Shown here one piece after another: positions 35,491-44,300 of a DNA stretch of 64,000 bases. The position numbers and the translations under genes are program-made. Position 1 is the stretch's first letter. Each line of letters opens with the position of its first letter. The stretch is from Bdellovibrionia bacterium. Lineage in GTDB: Bacteria; Bdellovibrionota; Bdellovibrionia; Bdellovibrionales; JAGQZY01. The stretch is taken from positions 414,705-478,704 of the forward strand of contig JAUICP010000004.1 in NCBI GenBank assembly GCA_030427805.1, written 5' to 3'. Under the pieces are notes generated by a model that saw only the letters and a program-made list of their open reading frames with translations, was not told where the DNA came from and made no database searches.

Positions 35491-36048
35491 CTATATATTG
35501 AGTTCCTTCTCAATGGATTCTTGAATATGTGGCAGTTCTTCGAAAACCTGAAAGGTATTCATAGAAAAATCTGATATAAAGCCCTGGTCTTTTAGCCCGG
35601 CCAAGGACTTTAAAAATGGGTCCCAAAATCCTTCTGGGTTGAAAAAATAAATTGGCTTATCAAGCTCACCTAAAGTCTTCCAGGTCATAACCTCTAACAT
35701 TTCGTCTAAAGTACCCAGTCCTCCAGGAAAGGCGACGAAAGCATCTGAAGCCTCCATCATCACTCTTTTTCGCTCCATCATATCAGACACTTTTTCAATT
35801 CTGGTAATTCCCTCATGAACCATTTCTCGGTCCGTTAAGCAGTGAGGAATGACACCGTGGACCTCGGCCTTACGAGCTAACATTTCATTGGCAAAATGGC
35901 CCATTAAACCGACTCGAGCCCCACCGTATACAAGTGAGAGATTTTTTTGGGCCATAAAATCGGTGAAGTCCGTTGCCCAAGTGAAAAATCGAGAATCGAT
36001 GGTGGAACTTGAACTGCAAAAAACGCAAATACTTTTAGCCACGCGCAC
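35491..36048 (-). CDS. LOG-family nucleotide phosphoribohydrolase
   Basis: A 185-residue lysine-decarboxylase-like fold protein. It shows SICVFCSSSSTID (phosphate-binding loop), LVYGGARVGLMG and the signature PGGLGTLDEMLEVMTWKTLG. Members release adenine-type bases from riboside 5'-monophosphates, which in plants and some bacteria gives cytokinins and in many bacteria serves nucleotide turnover. The gene lies 4 bp downstream of fumC, so co-transcription is likely. Confidence 0.92.
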   Translation of the reverse strand: MRVAKSICVFCSSSSTIDSRFFTWATDFTDFMAQKNLSLVYGGARVGLMGHFANEMLARKAEVHGVIPHCLTDREMVHEGITRIEKVSDMMERKRVMMEASDAFVAFPGGLGTLDEMLEVMTWKTLGELDKPIYFFNPEGFWDPFLKSLAGLKDQGFISDFSMNTFQVFEELPHIQESIEKELNI

Positions 36049-36052
36049 TCCT

Positions 36053-37441
36053 TTAATTCAGTGGACCAATCATATCTTCAGGTCGAACGTACTTGTCGAA
36101 ATCATCAGCCGATAACAACTCCAATTTCTGGGCGGCATCTTTAAGCGTCGTATTGTTTTCATAGGCATACTTTGCGATCTTGGCGGCATTATCATAACCG
36201 ACATGGGGGTTCAGCGCCGTCACGAGCATTAAAGAGTTCTGCAAGTTCTCTTGGATTTTTTCTTTATTGGGTTCAATGCCTATAACACAGTTTTCGGTAA
36301 ATGAGACACAGGCATCACCCATGATTCGAATAGAGTTTAGAGTATTAAAAACCATCATCGGTTTAAAAACATTCAACTGAAAGTGTCCGGTACAGCCTCC
36401 AACATTAACGGCGGTGTCATTTCCAATGACTTGAGCACAAACCATCGTCATGGCTTCGCTCTGGGTGGGATTCACTTTACCCGGCATAATTGAACTTCCG
36501 GGCTCATTGGCTGGAAGCTTTAACTCTCCAATCCCGCATCGGGGGCCACTTCCAGAGAGTCTAATATCATTGGCAATCTTCATTAAACTACAGGCAATGG
36601 TTTTAAGGGCACCACTCACCTCGACAATAGCGTCATGGGCACTGAGTGCTTCGAACTTATTAGGCGCAGACACAAATGGAATTCCAGTTTCACGTGCAAT
36701 TTCCTGGGCCGCTTTGACTGCAAAATCTTTGTGCGTGTTCAATCCGGTTCCAACGGCCGTCCCACCAAGAGCTAACTCGTGAATGGCGGGATAGGTCGAT
36801 TCGATTCGGCGAATTCCATGATCGAGTTGAGCTACGAAACCACTAAATTCCTGACCCAGAGTAATTGGAGTCGCATCCATTAAGTGGGTCCGTCCGATTT
36901 TTACAATATCTTTGAAAGCCTTCGCTTTTTTATCGAGAGCATCACGAAGAGTCTTAAGACTTGGAACCATATGGTGATGGAGGCGGTCTGCCACCGCAAT
37001 ATGCATCGCCGTCGGAAAGGTATCGTTAGAGCTTTGGGCTTTATTAACATCATCATTGGGATGAATGTCTTTGCTACCCAACTCCCCTCCCTTGAGTGAA
37101 ATGGCTCGGTTAGCGATGACTTCATTCGAATTCATATTGGTTTGCGTTCCAGATCCTGTCTGCCAAACCACCAAAGGAAAATGATCATCCAGTTTCCCTT
37201 CAATAACTTCATCTGCAGCCTTAGTAATCCATTCAGCTTTCTCTTTATCGAGAAGGCCTAGCTCAGCATTAACTTTGGCGGCAGACTTCTTCAGGACACC
37301 GAGTGCGCGAATCATTTCTCTTGGAAAGCGATCTCCACCAATTTTAAAATTCTGCAAGGATCTTTGGGTTTGTGCGCCCCAATATCTATCAGCTGGTACT
37401 TCAATTTCACCCATGGAATCTTTTTCTTTACGAAATGCCAT
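36053..37441 (-). CDS. fumC: Class II fumarate hydratase
   Basis: A 462-residue protein that converts fumarate and malate in the TCA cycle. Motifs are [33 protein letters not shown], the fumarase/aspartase signature [15 protein letters not shown], and the middle region [14 protein letters not shown]. coli FumC has 467 residues. An ATG at 37441 ([11 protein letters not shown]) matches the family N-terminus better than the upstream ATG at 37453, which would have no spacing from the AAGAAGG site. Aspartase is a less likely reading. Confidence 0.95.
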   Translation of the reverse strand: MAFRKEKDSMGEIEVPADRYWGAQTQRSLQNFKIGGDRFPREMIRALGVLKKSAAKVNAELGLLDKEKAEWITKAADEVIEGKLDDHFPLVVWQTGSGTQTNMNSNEVIANRAISLKGGELGSKDIHPNDDVNKAQSSNDTFPTAMHIAVADRLHHHMVPSLKTLRDALDKKAKAFKDIVKIGRTHLMDATPITLGQEFSGFVAQLDHGIRRIESTYPAIHELALGGTAVGTGLNTHKDFAVKAAQEIARETGIPFVSAPNKFEALSAHDAIVEVSGALKTIACSLMKIANDIRLSGSGPRCGIGELKLPANEPGSSIMPGKVNPTQSEAMTMVCAQVIGNDTAVNVGGCTGHFQLNVFKPMMVFNTLNSIRIMGDACVSFTENCVIGIEPNKEKIQENLQNSLMLVTALNPHVGYDNAAKIAKYAYENNTTLKDAAQKLELLSADDFDKYVRPEDMIGPLN

Positions 37442-37468
37442 ATTTCTTCCCATCCTTCTTAATGCCAG

Positions 37469-38215
37469 TTATTGGCGGTGGACATGATAGACCGATGCTT
37501 GGTCGGTCGGATAAATCACTAATTCTTGAATATTAACATGTTTGGGCTGGTCGATGCACCACATGACCGTCTGAGCTATGTCTTCTGCTGTTAATGGTTT
37601 GAGGCCCTGGTAGACCTGATCCGCCTTTTCTTTATCATCTTTAAAGCGAACCACTGAAAATTCCGTTTCGACCATACCCGGCTCAATATTTGTGACGCGA
37701 ATACCTGTTCCCAGAAGGTCCATGCGCAAGCCTTCTGATATGGCACGAACTGCGAACTTAGAGGCATTGTAAACGGCACCACCGGGATAAACGTAGCGCC
37801 CAGCCACCGAGCCAAGGTTAATAATATATCCCTTTTTATTTTTAATGGCAGGCATGAGTAATCGGGTTGTGTATAAAAGGCCCTTTACATTGGTATCAAT
37901 CATTTGATCCCAATCGTTAACATGCCCCTCATCAAACTTTTCGGTTCCAAGGGCGAGACCCGCGTTGTTGACAAGAATGTCTAACTCCTGAATATCACTC
38001 AATGCTTTTTCACTTTCTGCAAAGGACTGTATATCGTAGTTCAGCTCCTGAACGACAATGCCGTATTCCTTTTGAAAATGTTCGCGCATTTTATCCAGAC
38101 GGTCCTTTCTTCGACCTGTGATATACAAGTTAATTGAACGCTTCGCTAAATTCTCAGCGATGGCGTAACCTATTCCCGCGGTTGCTCCCGTAACTAAGGC
38201 CCAGCGTAGCTTCAA
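37469..38215 (-). CDS. Short-chain dehydrogenase/reductase (YdfG-like)
   Basis: A 248-residue SDR with the cofactor motif TGATAGIGYAIA, NNAGLALG, the catalytic Tyr-x-x-x-Lys in YNASKFAVRAI, and the Arg in TGRRKDR that often marks NADP preference. The length and layout are like YdfG, which oxidises 3-hydroxy acids such as serine, but the substrate here cannot be told. It lies 28 bp upstream of the fumC start and may share its transcript. Confidence 0.9.
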   Translation of the reverse strand: MKLRWALVTGATAGIGYAIAENLAKRSINLYITGRRKDRLDKMREHFQKEYGIVVQELNYDIQSFAESEKALSDIQELDILVNNAGLALGTEKFDEGHVNDWDQMIDTNVKGLLYTTRLLMPAIKNKKGYIINLGSVAGRYVYPGGAVYNASKFAVRAISEGLRMDLLGTGIRVTNIEPGMVETEFSVVRFKDDKEKADQVYQGLKPLTAEDIAQTVMWCIDQPKHVNIQELVIYPTDQASVYHVHRQ

Positions 38216-38240
38216 CGTTTCCCCCTGTTGTTAAATCACA

Positions 38241-38268
38241 AAAAAAGGCAGTGATTTTAGCCACTGCC
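38241..38268 (-). terminator. Intrinsic terminator of the 172-residue barrel gene
   Basis: GGCAGTG (38247-38253) pairs with CACTGCC (38262-38268), and on the minus strand the stem is followed by a T-run. It lies just after the stop codon of the 38293-38811 gene. Confidence 0.85.
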
Positions 38269-38292
38269 TTTGAGTTCCTCAAATAATCCGAA

Positions 38293-38811
38293 TTAAAACA
38301 TAAACCAAAGGTTTATCATTGGTAGAATTTGCGTCTCTTTGCGAGTACTATCAAATTCGACACCACTTACTTCAAGCTTATCATATTCTACAGAACGATA
38401 AGAGATTTGCGGCCCGAGGGCGAAGTTAGAAGCCACCATGAAGGCATAAGAAATATCCACCTGAATTCCTGAAGCACCTGTGTACTTTGAAGCACCATCT
38501 GGATCGTATTCACCGAGTAAGTGGTAAGTACCAATTAAAGAAAAGCCTGAGTTGTAATAACCAACGCTCAAACCACCATAATAAGAGCTATTATTTTCGT
38601 TATTCTCTATGGCGTACATTCCACCCAAATAGATTCCCATCGGAAGAATATAGCCGAGCCTCGCATCAACATAGGTCACGGAAGACTCTGAAGAAATTCC
38701 ACCTTCTTCGGTTTCAAAGGATAAATAGCTGACCGCTGGACTGAAAACCACGGCCGCCTGGCTGACCGTTGTAAATAAAAGAAAACTGACTAAGCAAACT
38801 AAAGCTTTCAT
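38293..38811 (-). CDS. Small outer-membrane beta-barrel protein
   Basis: A 172-residue protein with a signal peptide (about 1-19, ending SQAAV), alternating Gly/Tyr/Ser-rich strands (GYILPMGIYLGGMYAIE, GLSVGYYNSGFSLIGTYHL) and a terminal aromatic residue (NLWFMF). This is the pattern of an 8-stranded OmpW/OmpA-like barrel. The function is unknown. It has its own terminator and lies upstream of the SDR gene. Confidence 0.7.
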   Translation of the reverse strand: MKALVCLVSFLLFTTVSQAAVVFSPAVSYLSFETEEGGISSESSVTYVDARLGYILPMGIYLGGMYAIENNENNSSYYGGLSVGYYNSGFSLIGTYHLLGEYDPDGASKYTGASGIQVDISYAFMVASNFALGPQISYRSVEYDKLEVSGVEFDSTRKETQILPMINLWFMF

Positions 38812-38892
38812 TGGACCTCCAAATTACTGAGATTTCAGTCTTGCACGGAGGCCCCTTAAGTCAACGAATGATTTAATGTAAAGTTATAGAGC

Positions 38893-38938
38893 CTGGGGAT
38901 TTTTGCGATGCGTATGCCGCTTTGCAAAGAACCCCCAG
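38893..38938 (-). terminator. Imperfect hairpin after the triple-repeat secreted protein gene
   Basis: CTGGGG (38893-38898) pairs with CCCCAG (38933-38938), and TTTGC (38902-38906) with GCAAA (38924-38928). It begins 13 bp after the stop codon. There is no clear T-run, so this is a weak candidate. Confidence 0.4.
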
Positions 38939-38950
38939 TTGTTCGAAGAA

Positions 38951-39619
38951 TTAGAGTGAATTCTGACAATCTCTAACACTAGAGAATGTCTGATTGCCGT
39001 ACTCAACTCGTCCAGCAAAAGCATCGTATACCGCTTGAACATAGGGGCTACGATTATCGTTATCTTTACTCACGCAAAAGTAGGCAGCTCCGCGAACCTT
39101 CTTAGCCTGCCGTAGAGTGTTGATGCATTCATCAGCAGATCCGCCGATGGCTTTCAACTTCTGAGTCGAACCATTTGGCGTATAGGCAATGACCGCAAAA
39201 GGAGCACGTCCATCGTTATCGCGAGTTCCACAAAAAAGAGCTGAACCACGACCTATAAAAACCGCATTATCAATAGATTTTTGACAATTGGTGATATCAC
39301 CGAGAACCGTTCCAGCTACTTTTTTAACTTGTACTGAACGGGGCTCTCTGACACCGATCATCCAAGGATTTCGTCCATCGTCGTCACGGGCGATACACGT
39401 GAACTCTCCGCGGCCGCCAGGACCGGGGTTGTGACCACGTAAAATCGAAAGAACATCACGAAGCTGTTGGTTGGCTTGGCGAATGGCCTCTGGATTATGG
39501 CGACCGAAATCGAGCTCCTGCTCAATATCGTTGAGCAAGCGATAGGTCTCTCGCTTATTTTGTGCTTGAGCAGCTAAAGATAGACTCATCACAGCCGCAA
39601 TCGTTAGAATTAATTTCAT
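38951..39619 (-). CDS. Secreted protein with three internal Cys/Asp repeats
   Basis: A 222-residue protein with a signal peptide (about 1-19, ending AQAQN), a helical, Gln-rich section (about 20-70) and three copies of a roughly 45-residue unit. Each begins with an aromatic-x-Cys and a DxDxR-x-P motif (FTCIARDDDGRNP, LFCGTRDNDGRAP, YFCVSKDNDNRSP) and ends near a second Cys, so each may hold one disulfide. The repeated acidic loops could bind calcium. I know no named family for it. Confidence 0.7.
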   Translation of the reverse strand: MKLILTIAAVMSLSLAAQAQNKRETYRLLNDIEQELDFGRHNPEAIRQANQQLRDVLSILRGHNPGPGGRGEFTCIARDDDGRNPWMIGVREPRSVQVKKVAGTVLGDITNCQKSIDNAVFIGRGSALFCGTRDNDGRAPFAVIAYTPNGSTQKLKAIGGSADECINTLRQAKKVRGAAYFCVSKDNDNRSPYVQAVYDAFAGRVEYGNQTFSSVRDCQNSL

Positions 39620-39839
39620 ACATTTTCTCCCTCAAATTTAAGAAAACCTTAAAACCCGGCACCATTACTAATTCAACACAAGGCGTAAATCTAGTGCTAA
39701 TGCGGAGAGTATGTAAATTAGTGAGACTTCTAAACCCTTTACGGGCGCCGAGAACAAGGCCTCACGGCCTGTAAGTCTTTCTAGGGACTTGAACCGGGGT
39801 TCCATTAGACTTATAAGTGCTGAAAACAAGGAGAGAATC

Positions 39840-40304
39840 TTGTCCTATTGGCTCATGAAATCCGAACCAGATGTGTTTTCAATCGATGACCTCAAAAGAG
39901 TGAAAAATGAAATCTGGGATGGCGTTCGAAATTATCAGGCACGAAATTTTATGCGCGATGAAATGAAGCCAGGCGATCAAGTCTTATTCTACCACTCCAA
40001 TGCCAAACCCAGTGGGGTGGCAGGAGTCGCTAAGATCAAAAAGGCGGCCGTTGTCGACCCCAGTCAATTTGATAAAAAAAGCGAGTACTACGACCCCAAG
40101 TCCAATCCTGAGGCCCCACGCTGGATTTGCTGTGAAGTCAGCTACGTTAAAAAATTCAAAAACTTCGTAGGACTACCCGAGCTAAAAGAGAACAAAAAGC
40201 TCGACGGCATGATGGTTATCAAAAAAGGACAAAGACTATCAATTCAGCCCCTGGATAAAAAACACTTTGAAGAAGTCTGTAAGATGGGCGGAGTGAATGT
40301 CTAA
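39840..40304 (+). CDS. EVE-domain protein (PUA-like fold)
   Basis: A 154-residue protein beginning SYWLMKSEPDVFSIDDL, the usual EVE N-terminus. It also has WDGVRNYQARNFMRDEMKPGDQVLFYHSN (in outline) and a C-terminal LSIQPLDKKHFEEV. EVE proteins are PUA-like and are thought to bind modified bases in DNA or RNA. The TTG at 39840 is chosen as start: AAGGAG lies 6 bases upstream and the protein then begins exactly where the family does. It overlaps the dusC start by 8 bp, an interesting pairing of a base-binding domain with a tRNA-modifying enzyme. Confidence 0.92.
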   Translation: MSYWLMKSEPDVFSIDDLKRVKNEIWDGVRNYQARNFMRDEMKPGDQVLFYHSNAKPSGVAGVAKIKKAAVVDPSQFDKKSEYYDPKSNPEAPRWICCEVSYVKKFKNFVGLPELKENKKLDGMMVIKKGQRLSIQPLDKKHFEEVCKMGGVNV

Positions 40305-41340
40305 GGGACAGCCCCGAATCTTTCTCGCGCCAATGGAGGGCGTCGTCGACCCCGTCGTACGCAAACTCTGGTGCGAAATTGGTGGTATTGACGAATGTGT
40401 GACAGAATTTTTTCGTGTCACTTTTCAACTGGTTCCCAAAAAAGTTTTCTATCGAGACTACCCCGAACTCCATCAAGGTGGACTCACTGAAAACGGCACA
40501 CTCGTAAGTTTTCAAATTTTAGGAAGTCACCTTGAACTCATGCCGGCCAATGCCTTGCGGGCGATCGAATTGGGAGCTCCGCAAATCGATCTCAATTTCG
40601 GATGCCCGGCGAGAACCGTCAATAAAAGTGATGGGGGTGCTAACCTCTTAAAAGAACCACAACGGATTTATGATGTCGTTCATGCCGTTCGCAAAGCGGT
40701 CCCTAAAGGGATCAAAGTCTCTGCGAAAATTCGCTTGGGTTTTGATAGCGACGAAAAATGTATCGAGATAGCCCAGGCCGCGGAAGAAGCAGGAGCGTCG
40801 TGGCTTACGGTTCACGGTCGCACCAAATTACAAGCCTATAAGCCTCCTGCAAACTGGGAGGCCATTGGTCGCATCAATGATGTTTTAAAAATTCCAGTGG
40901 TCGCTAATGGCGATATTTGGTCGCCCGAAGATTACCGGCGCTGCAAGGAGATCACGGGCTGTGATTGGTTTATGCTTGGAAGAGGCCTGGTTGCCCGGCC
41001 GAGCCTCGCACTTGAAATCAAAGGCCTCCATGAAAAATGGGAGTTCAAAAGACTTTTTCCCTACCTTTTTCGGTTTATCGAAGGAAGTATCGAACACCGA
41101 AACGAGAGCTATGCTCTGCAGAGGACCAAGCAAATGACGAAGCTTTGGGCGCAAACCTATCCAGAGGCCTACGAGCTCTTTCAAACAATAAAACGTTGTC
41201 AGGATTTAAAAGACCTAGTGGCCATTTGTAGAGAATTTGTACATCTGCACGTTGACCACATTGCCACCCCCACCAATATTGTTGATGGCATCAGAAACAA
41301 TCGCACCATGCCCTTGATAGTGCCCAATATTGGGAGCTAA
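40297..41340 (+). CDS. dusC: tRNA-dihydrouridine synthase, DusC-like
   Basis: A 347-residue FMN enzyme that reduces uridine in tRNA. It starts LAPMEGVVDPVVR, has the active-site NFGCPARTVNKSDGGANLL with the catalytic Cys, VSAKIRLGFDSDEK, LTVHGRTKLQAYKPP, VVANGDIW and MLGRGLVARPSL. The TEFFRV...QLVPKKVFYRDYPELH run is typical of DusC, which in E. coli modifies U16. The C-terminal tail goes beyond the E. coli length and runs 126 bp into the 3' end of the opposite-strand lipoprotein gene. A second, different Dus lies at 49517-50599. Confidence 0.9.
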   Translation: MSKGQPRIFLAPMEGVVDPVVRKLWCEIGGIDECVTEFFRVTFQLVPKKVFYRDYPELHQGGLTENGTLVSFQILGSHLELMPANALRAIELGAPQIDLNFGCPARTVNKSDGGANLLKEPQRIYDVVHAVRKAVPKGIKVSAKIRLGFDSDEKCIEIAQAAEEAGASWLTVHGRTKLQAYKPPANWEAIGRINDVLKIPVVANGDIWSPEDYRRCKEITGCDWFMLGRGLVARPSLALEIKGLHEKWEFKRLFPYLFRFIEGSIEHRNESYALQRTKQMTKLWAQTYPEAYELFQTIKRCQDLKDLVAICREFVHLHVDHIATPTNIVDGIRNNRTMPLIVPNIGS

Positions 41341-44300
41341 TACACAGAATTCATTACTTTCACAGAGGCCATTTTGATTGGCCGAGTTTGGCGGCATAGG
41401 AAGACCATTGGCAATGGCCTCTTCACGCATCAACTCCCGGGCACCAATTAGAATGTTGGTAAGGCCAGCGCCCTCAAAGGTGTGGGAAAAGGTCGCATTT
41501 CCATCTGCCGGAATTGGCACAACTCCCTTTAAGGCCCCATCGGCACTGAGGAGATCCAAAGAAAACTCTTCGCAAGTCGCACCCGCCAGGCAAGCCCCTC
41601 TTCCTCCTACGTTCGGAAATCCTGTCGTTTCTTTCGAAAAGAATTTGATGTGGTTGGGTGCTGCTGAAAGCTGTCCATACCAGTCCGACGGACCAAATAA
41701 GGCAGTGTCATAATCTTGAGAGTTAGCGGCACCATCGGCAACGAAACTACTAGAAACATCAACACTCGAAGAAAAACCGTAAGAACCACCCTGCCCCGTG
41801 TTTGGTGCGCAAGTCACATCAGTTATTTGATCACCTGGATCGATGTAGCAATCAGTGCCGTTTCCTCCGACTTTTATTGTTCCGCCCACCTGAATTTGCG
41901 CTGCACCATAATCGACTTGAGCTCCATAGGTGGCGTTATTCAAAAAAGCACTATCAGAGAGAAAAACTGTGTCTGCCAAATTCGAGTGAAAACCGATTCC
42001 TCCATTGTTCATGGATGACAACTGCTGAAAGCTCACTCTTTGTGTAAAGTCATCGATAAATACTCCGTAATCGGCATTGTTCACAAAATTAACGTGCTGA
42101 AAAATACTTCCTTGGGAATTATACATTAAGATCCCATCTAAAGCAGAATTGGCAACGGTCACACCCGAAAATATCAGGTCATCACTACTATCGACGTAAA
42201 TACCCGCTGAATTGGTATTATCGTGGAAATTACTCAAAGTTATATTTACGAAGGAATTTTCATGGGAAAGGTTTTCAATCCAAAGGCCGGAATCACCTGA
42301 GTTTTGCAAGTTTATATCCTGAAAGGAGTTGTTTGCCGAACCACTGACTAGCAAGGCACCATACACACCGATATTTTGTATCTTGGCCCCCCGAATGCGA
42401 TTGAAATCGGCATTATCTAAATAAAAGGCCGAACCATAGGTAGAACCTAGAACTGCGGCCGGAGTATCACTAAAATTTCCGATATCACTGCCAATGATTT
42501 CGTTCTCAAATGAGTTTTTAAGAAAAATCGCAGTATCTTCACCGTGGTGAATATAACTATCTATTATCTTTGAATGGGATACATTATAAAAATGAACTCC
42601 GTAGTGACTCACTCCCGAGCCTTGAGAGGCAAGAATCTCACCGTGAATAAAGAGGTACTTGCGATCTTTGGCAACAATCATACAGTGGGCGTCAGGAGTT
42701 GTCGTTCCTCCGTTGGCGTAGTTACAATTCACTCCGCCACTATAACCATTGGTTAAACGAAGGGCGTTCGCAACCCCACCCAAATTAACGATACTAATCT
42801 TATCGTTTTCTATAGAGAGTCCACCCATATCCAGGTTAGCCGAATAGGTATAAACTTTTGAAAGATCAGAAATAACAACCGTCGAATTAGTGGCAACGAT
42901 ACCACTGAGATCTTCAACAGGGTTACTATAAGGCGCACCCGAGTCACTTGTAATTGATCCGATGGCACTTGGCACACTCGAGATCGTCACATCAATATTT
43001 TTCCAGGCCGATGGGTCGAGAAGATCGACGACTGATTTACCTGGCGCAAATCCTTTCGTATAAAAAGTGGCCGTTCCCGATCCATCATCACAAGGCTGCC
43101 AATTATAGACTCCTAAATTGTCCGTAATTCCTAGGGCTCCACAGGTGGCAACACCTTGAACCTCAACCTTACGCTCCAATCCGCCGTGAAAACAGGCCCC
43201 ACTTCCCGAACAGGCCGTCGAACTTAAAACCATGGGGTCGGTAATATAATCATTCCAGTCGGGGGCATTATCATATTTATTGAGGATGACTGGCAAAATA
43301 TAAGTATAGGACTCTTGGGTCTCTATACTCAGATTACCGGCGGCATCGCAACCCACGACTCGCAAAACTAAAGTTGTCCCTGGAGTACTCTCCGTTACGG
43401 TGTAGGACCCGCCCGGTGTCGATCCACAATTGGGAGGGGTGTTATTTGTCGTATAATAGTAATTATCAAAATTAGGGTCAGAGTCAGAGGTGCCAAAGGT
43501 CACTGTAAATCCAGTTCGATAGTTACCAGTAACTTGATCGAGGCTTGGCGCCGGAGGACTCGTAGTATCAAGGGTAAAGGTATCAAGTAGTCCAGAGCAG
43601 GACGATTCATTACCAGCGGGGTCGATTGCTTTCGCATATAAGACATAGGAAGCATCGGGCCCAAGACTCGACGTTGTAATATTAACTGTCGGACCTGCAG
43701 CTGTTAAGGAACCAACATTATTTGTACAAGTAAAGTTGCCGTGAATCTCGATAAGATCCCCACTTGTAACACCACCCACCTGGTATTCCGGAGTATCGTC
43801 CGTCGCAGGTGAACTCACTGGACTCACCAAGGTTAATGATGTCGGTGTCGCCGGTGCAATACCATCGACAACAATATTATTGTTAGCACCAATTGACCCA
43901 GCTGTTCCCGGGCTGACAAGGGTTAAGGTCGCTGGTTGTGCAAAGGTATCATTAATTGTTCCGCCATTGAGTTCTAAAGCAACTGTGGACTGATAGTCCA
44001 AGTCTGCGGAAACGTCATTGGCAGTCACAGTATAACTAAAACTCAAAGTCGGTGTCCCCGACCCACTGGTATAGTTAGCATAGCGGTCCGTCGCACCCGT
44101 TTCTAATAAGATACGAGGGGTACTGCCGACAATGACATTGGCATCAAAAGTCACTTGAACGGTCAGTGACGAACCAATTCCATAGGGGCCATCGGATTCT
44201 GCGATCGTAACATTTGTCACCGAAGGCGCTGGAGGCAATGCCAAGGTTACCGTGGAATTGGAGGGAGGTGAAATAACTCCATCGGGGTCCAAGGGACTGA

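Noticed and set aside
39760-39800. tRNA-like T-arm on the minus strand (GGTTCAAGTCCCT) near 39790
   Set aside because: The five bases on either side of the loop do not pair (CCCGG against CCCTA), and I find no acceptor or anticodon stem at the right distance.
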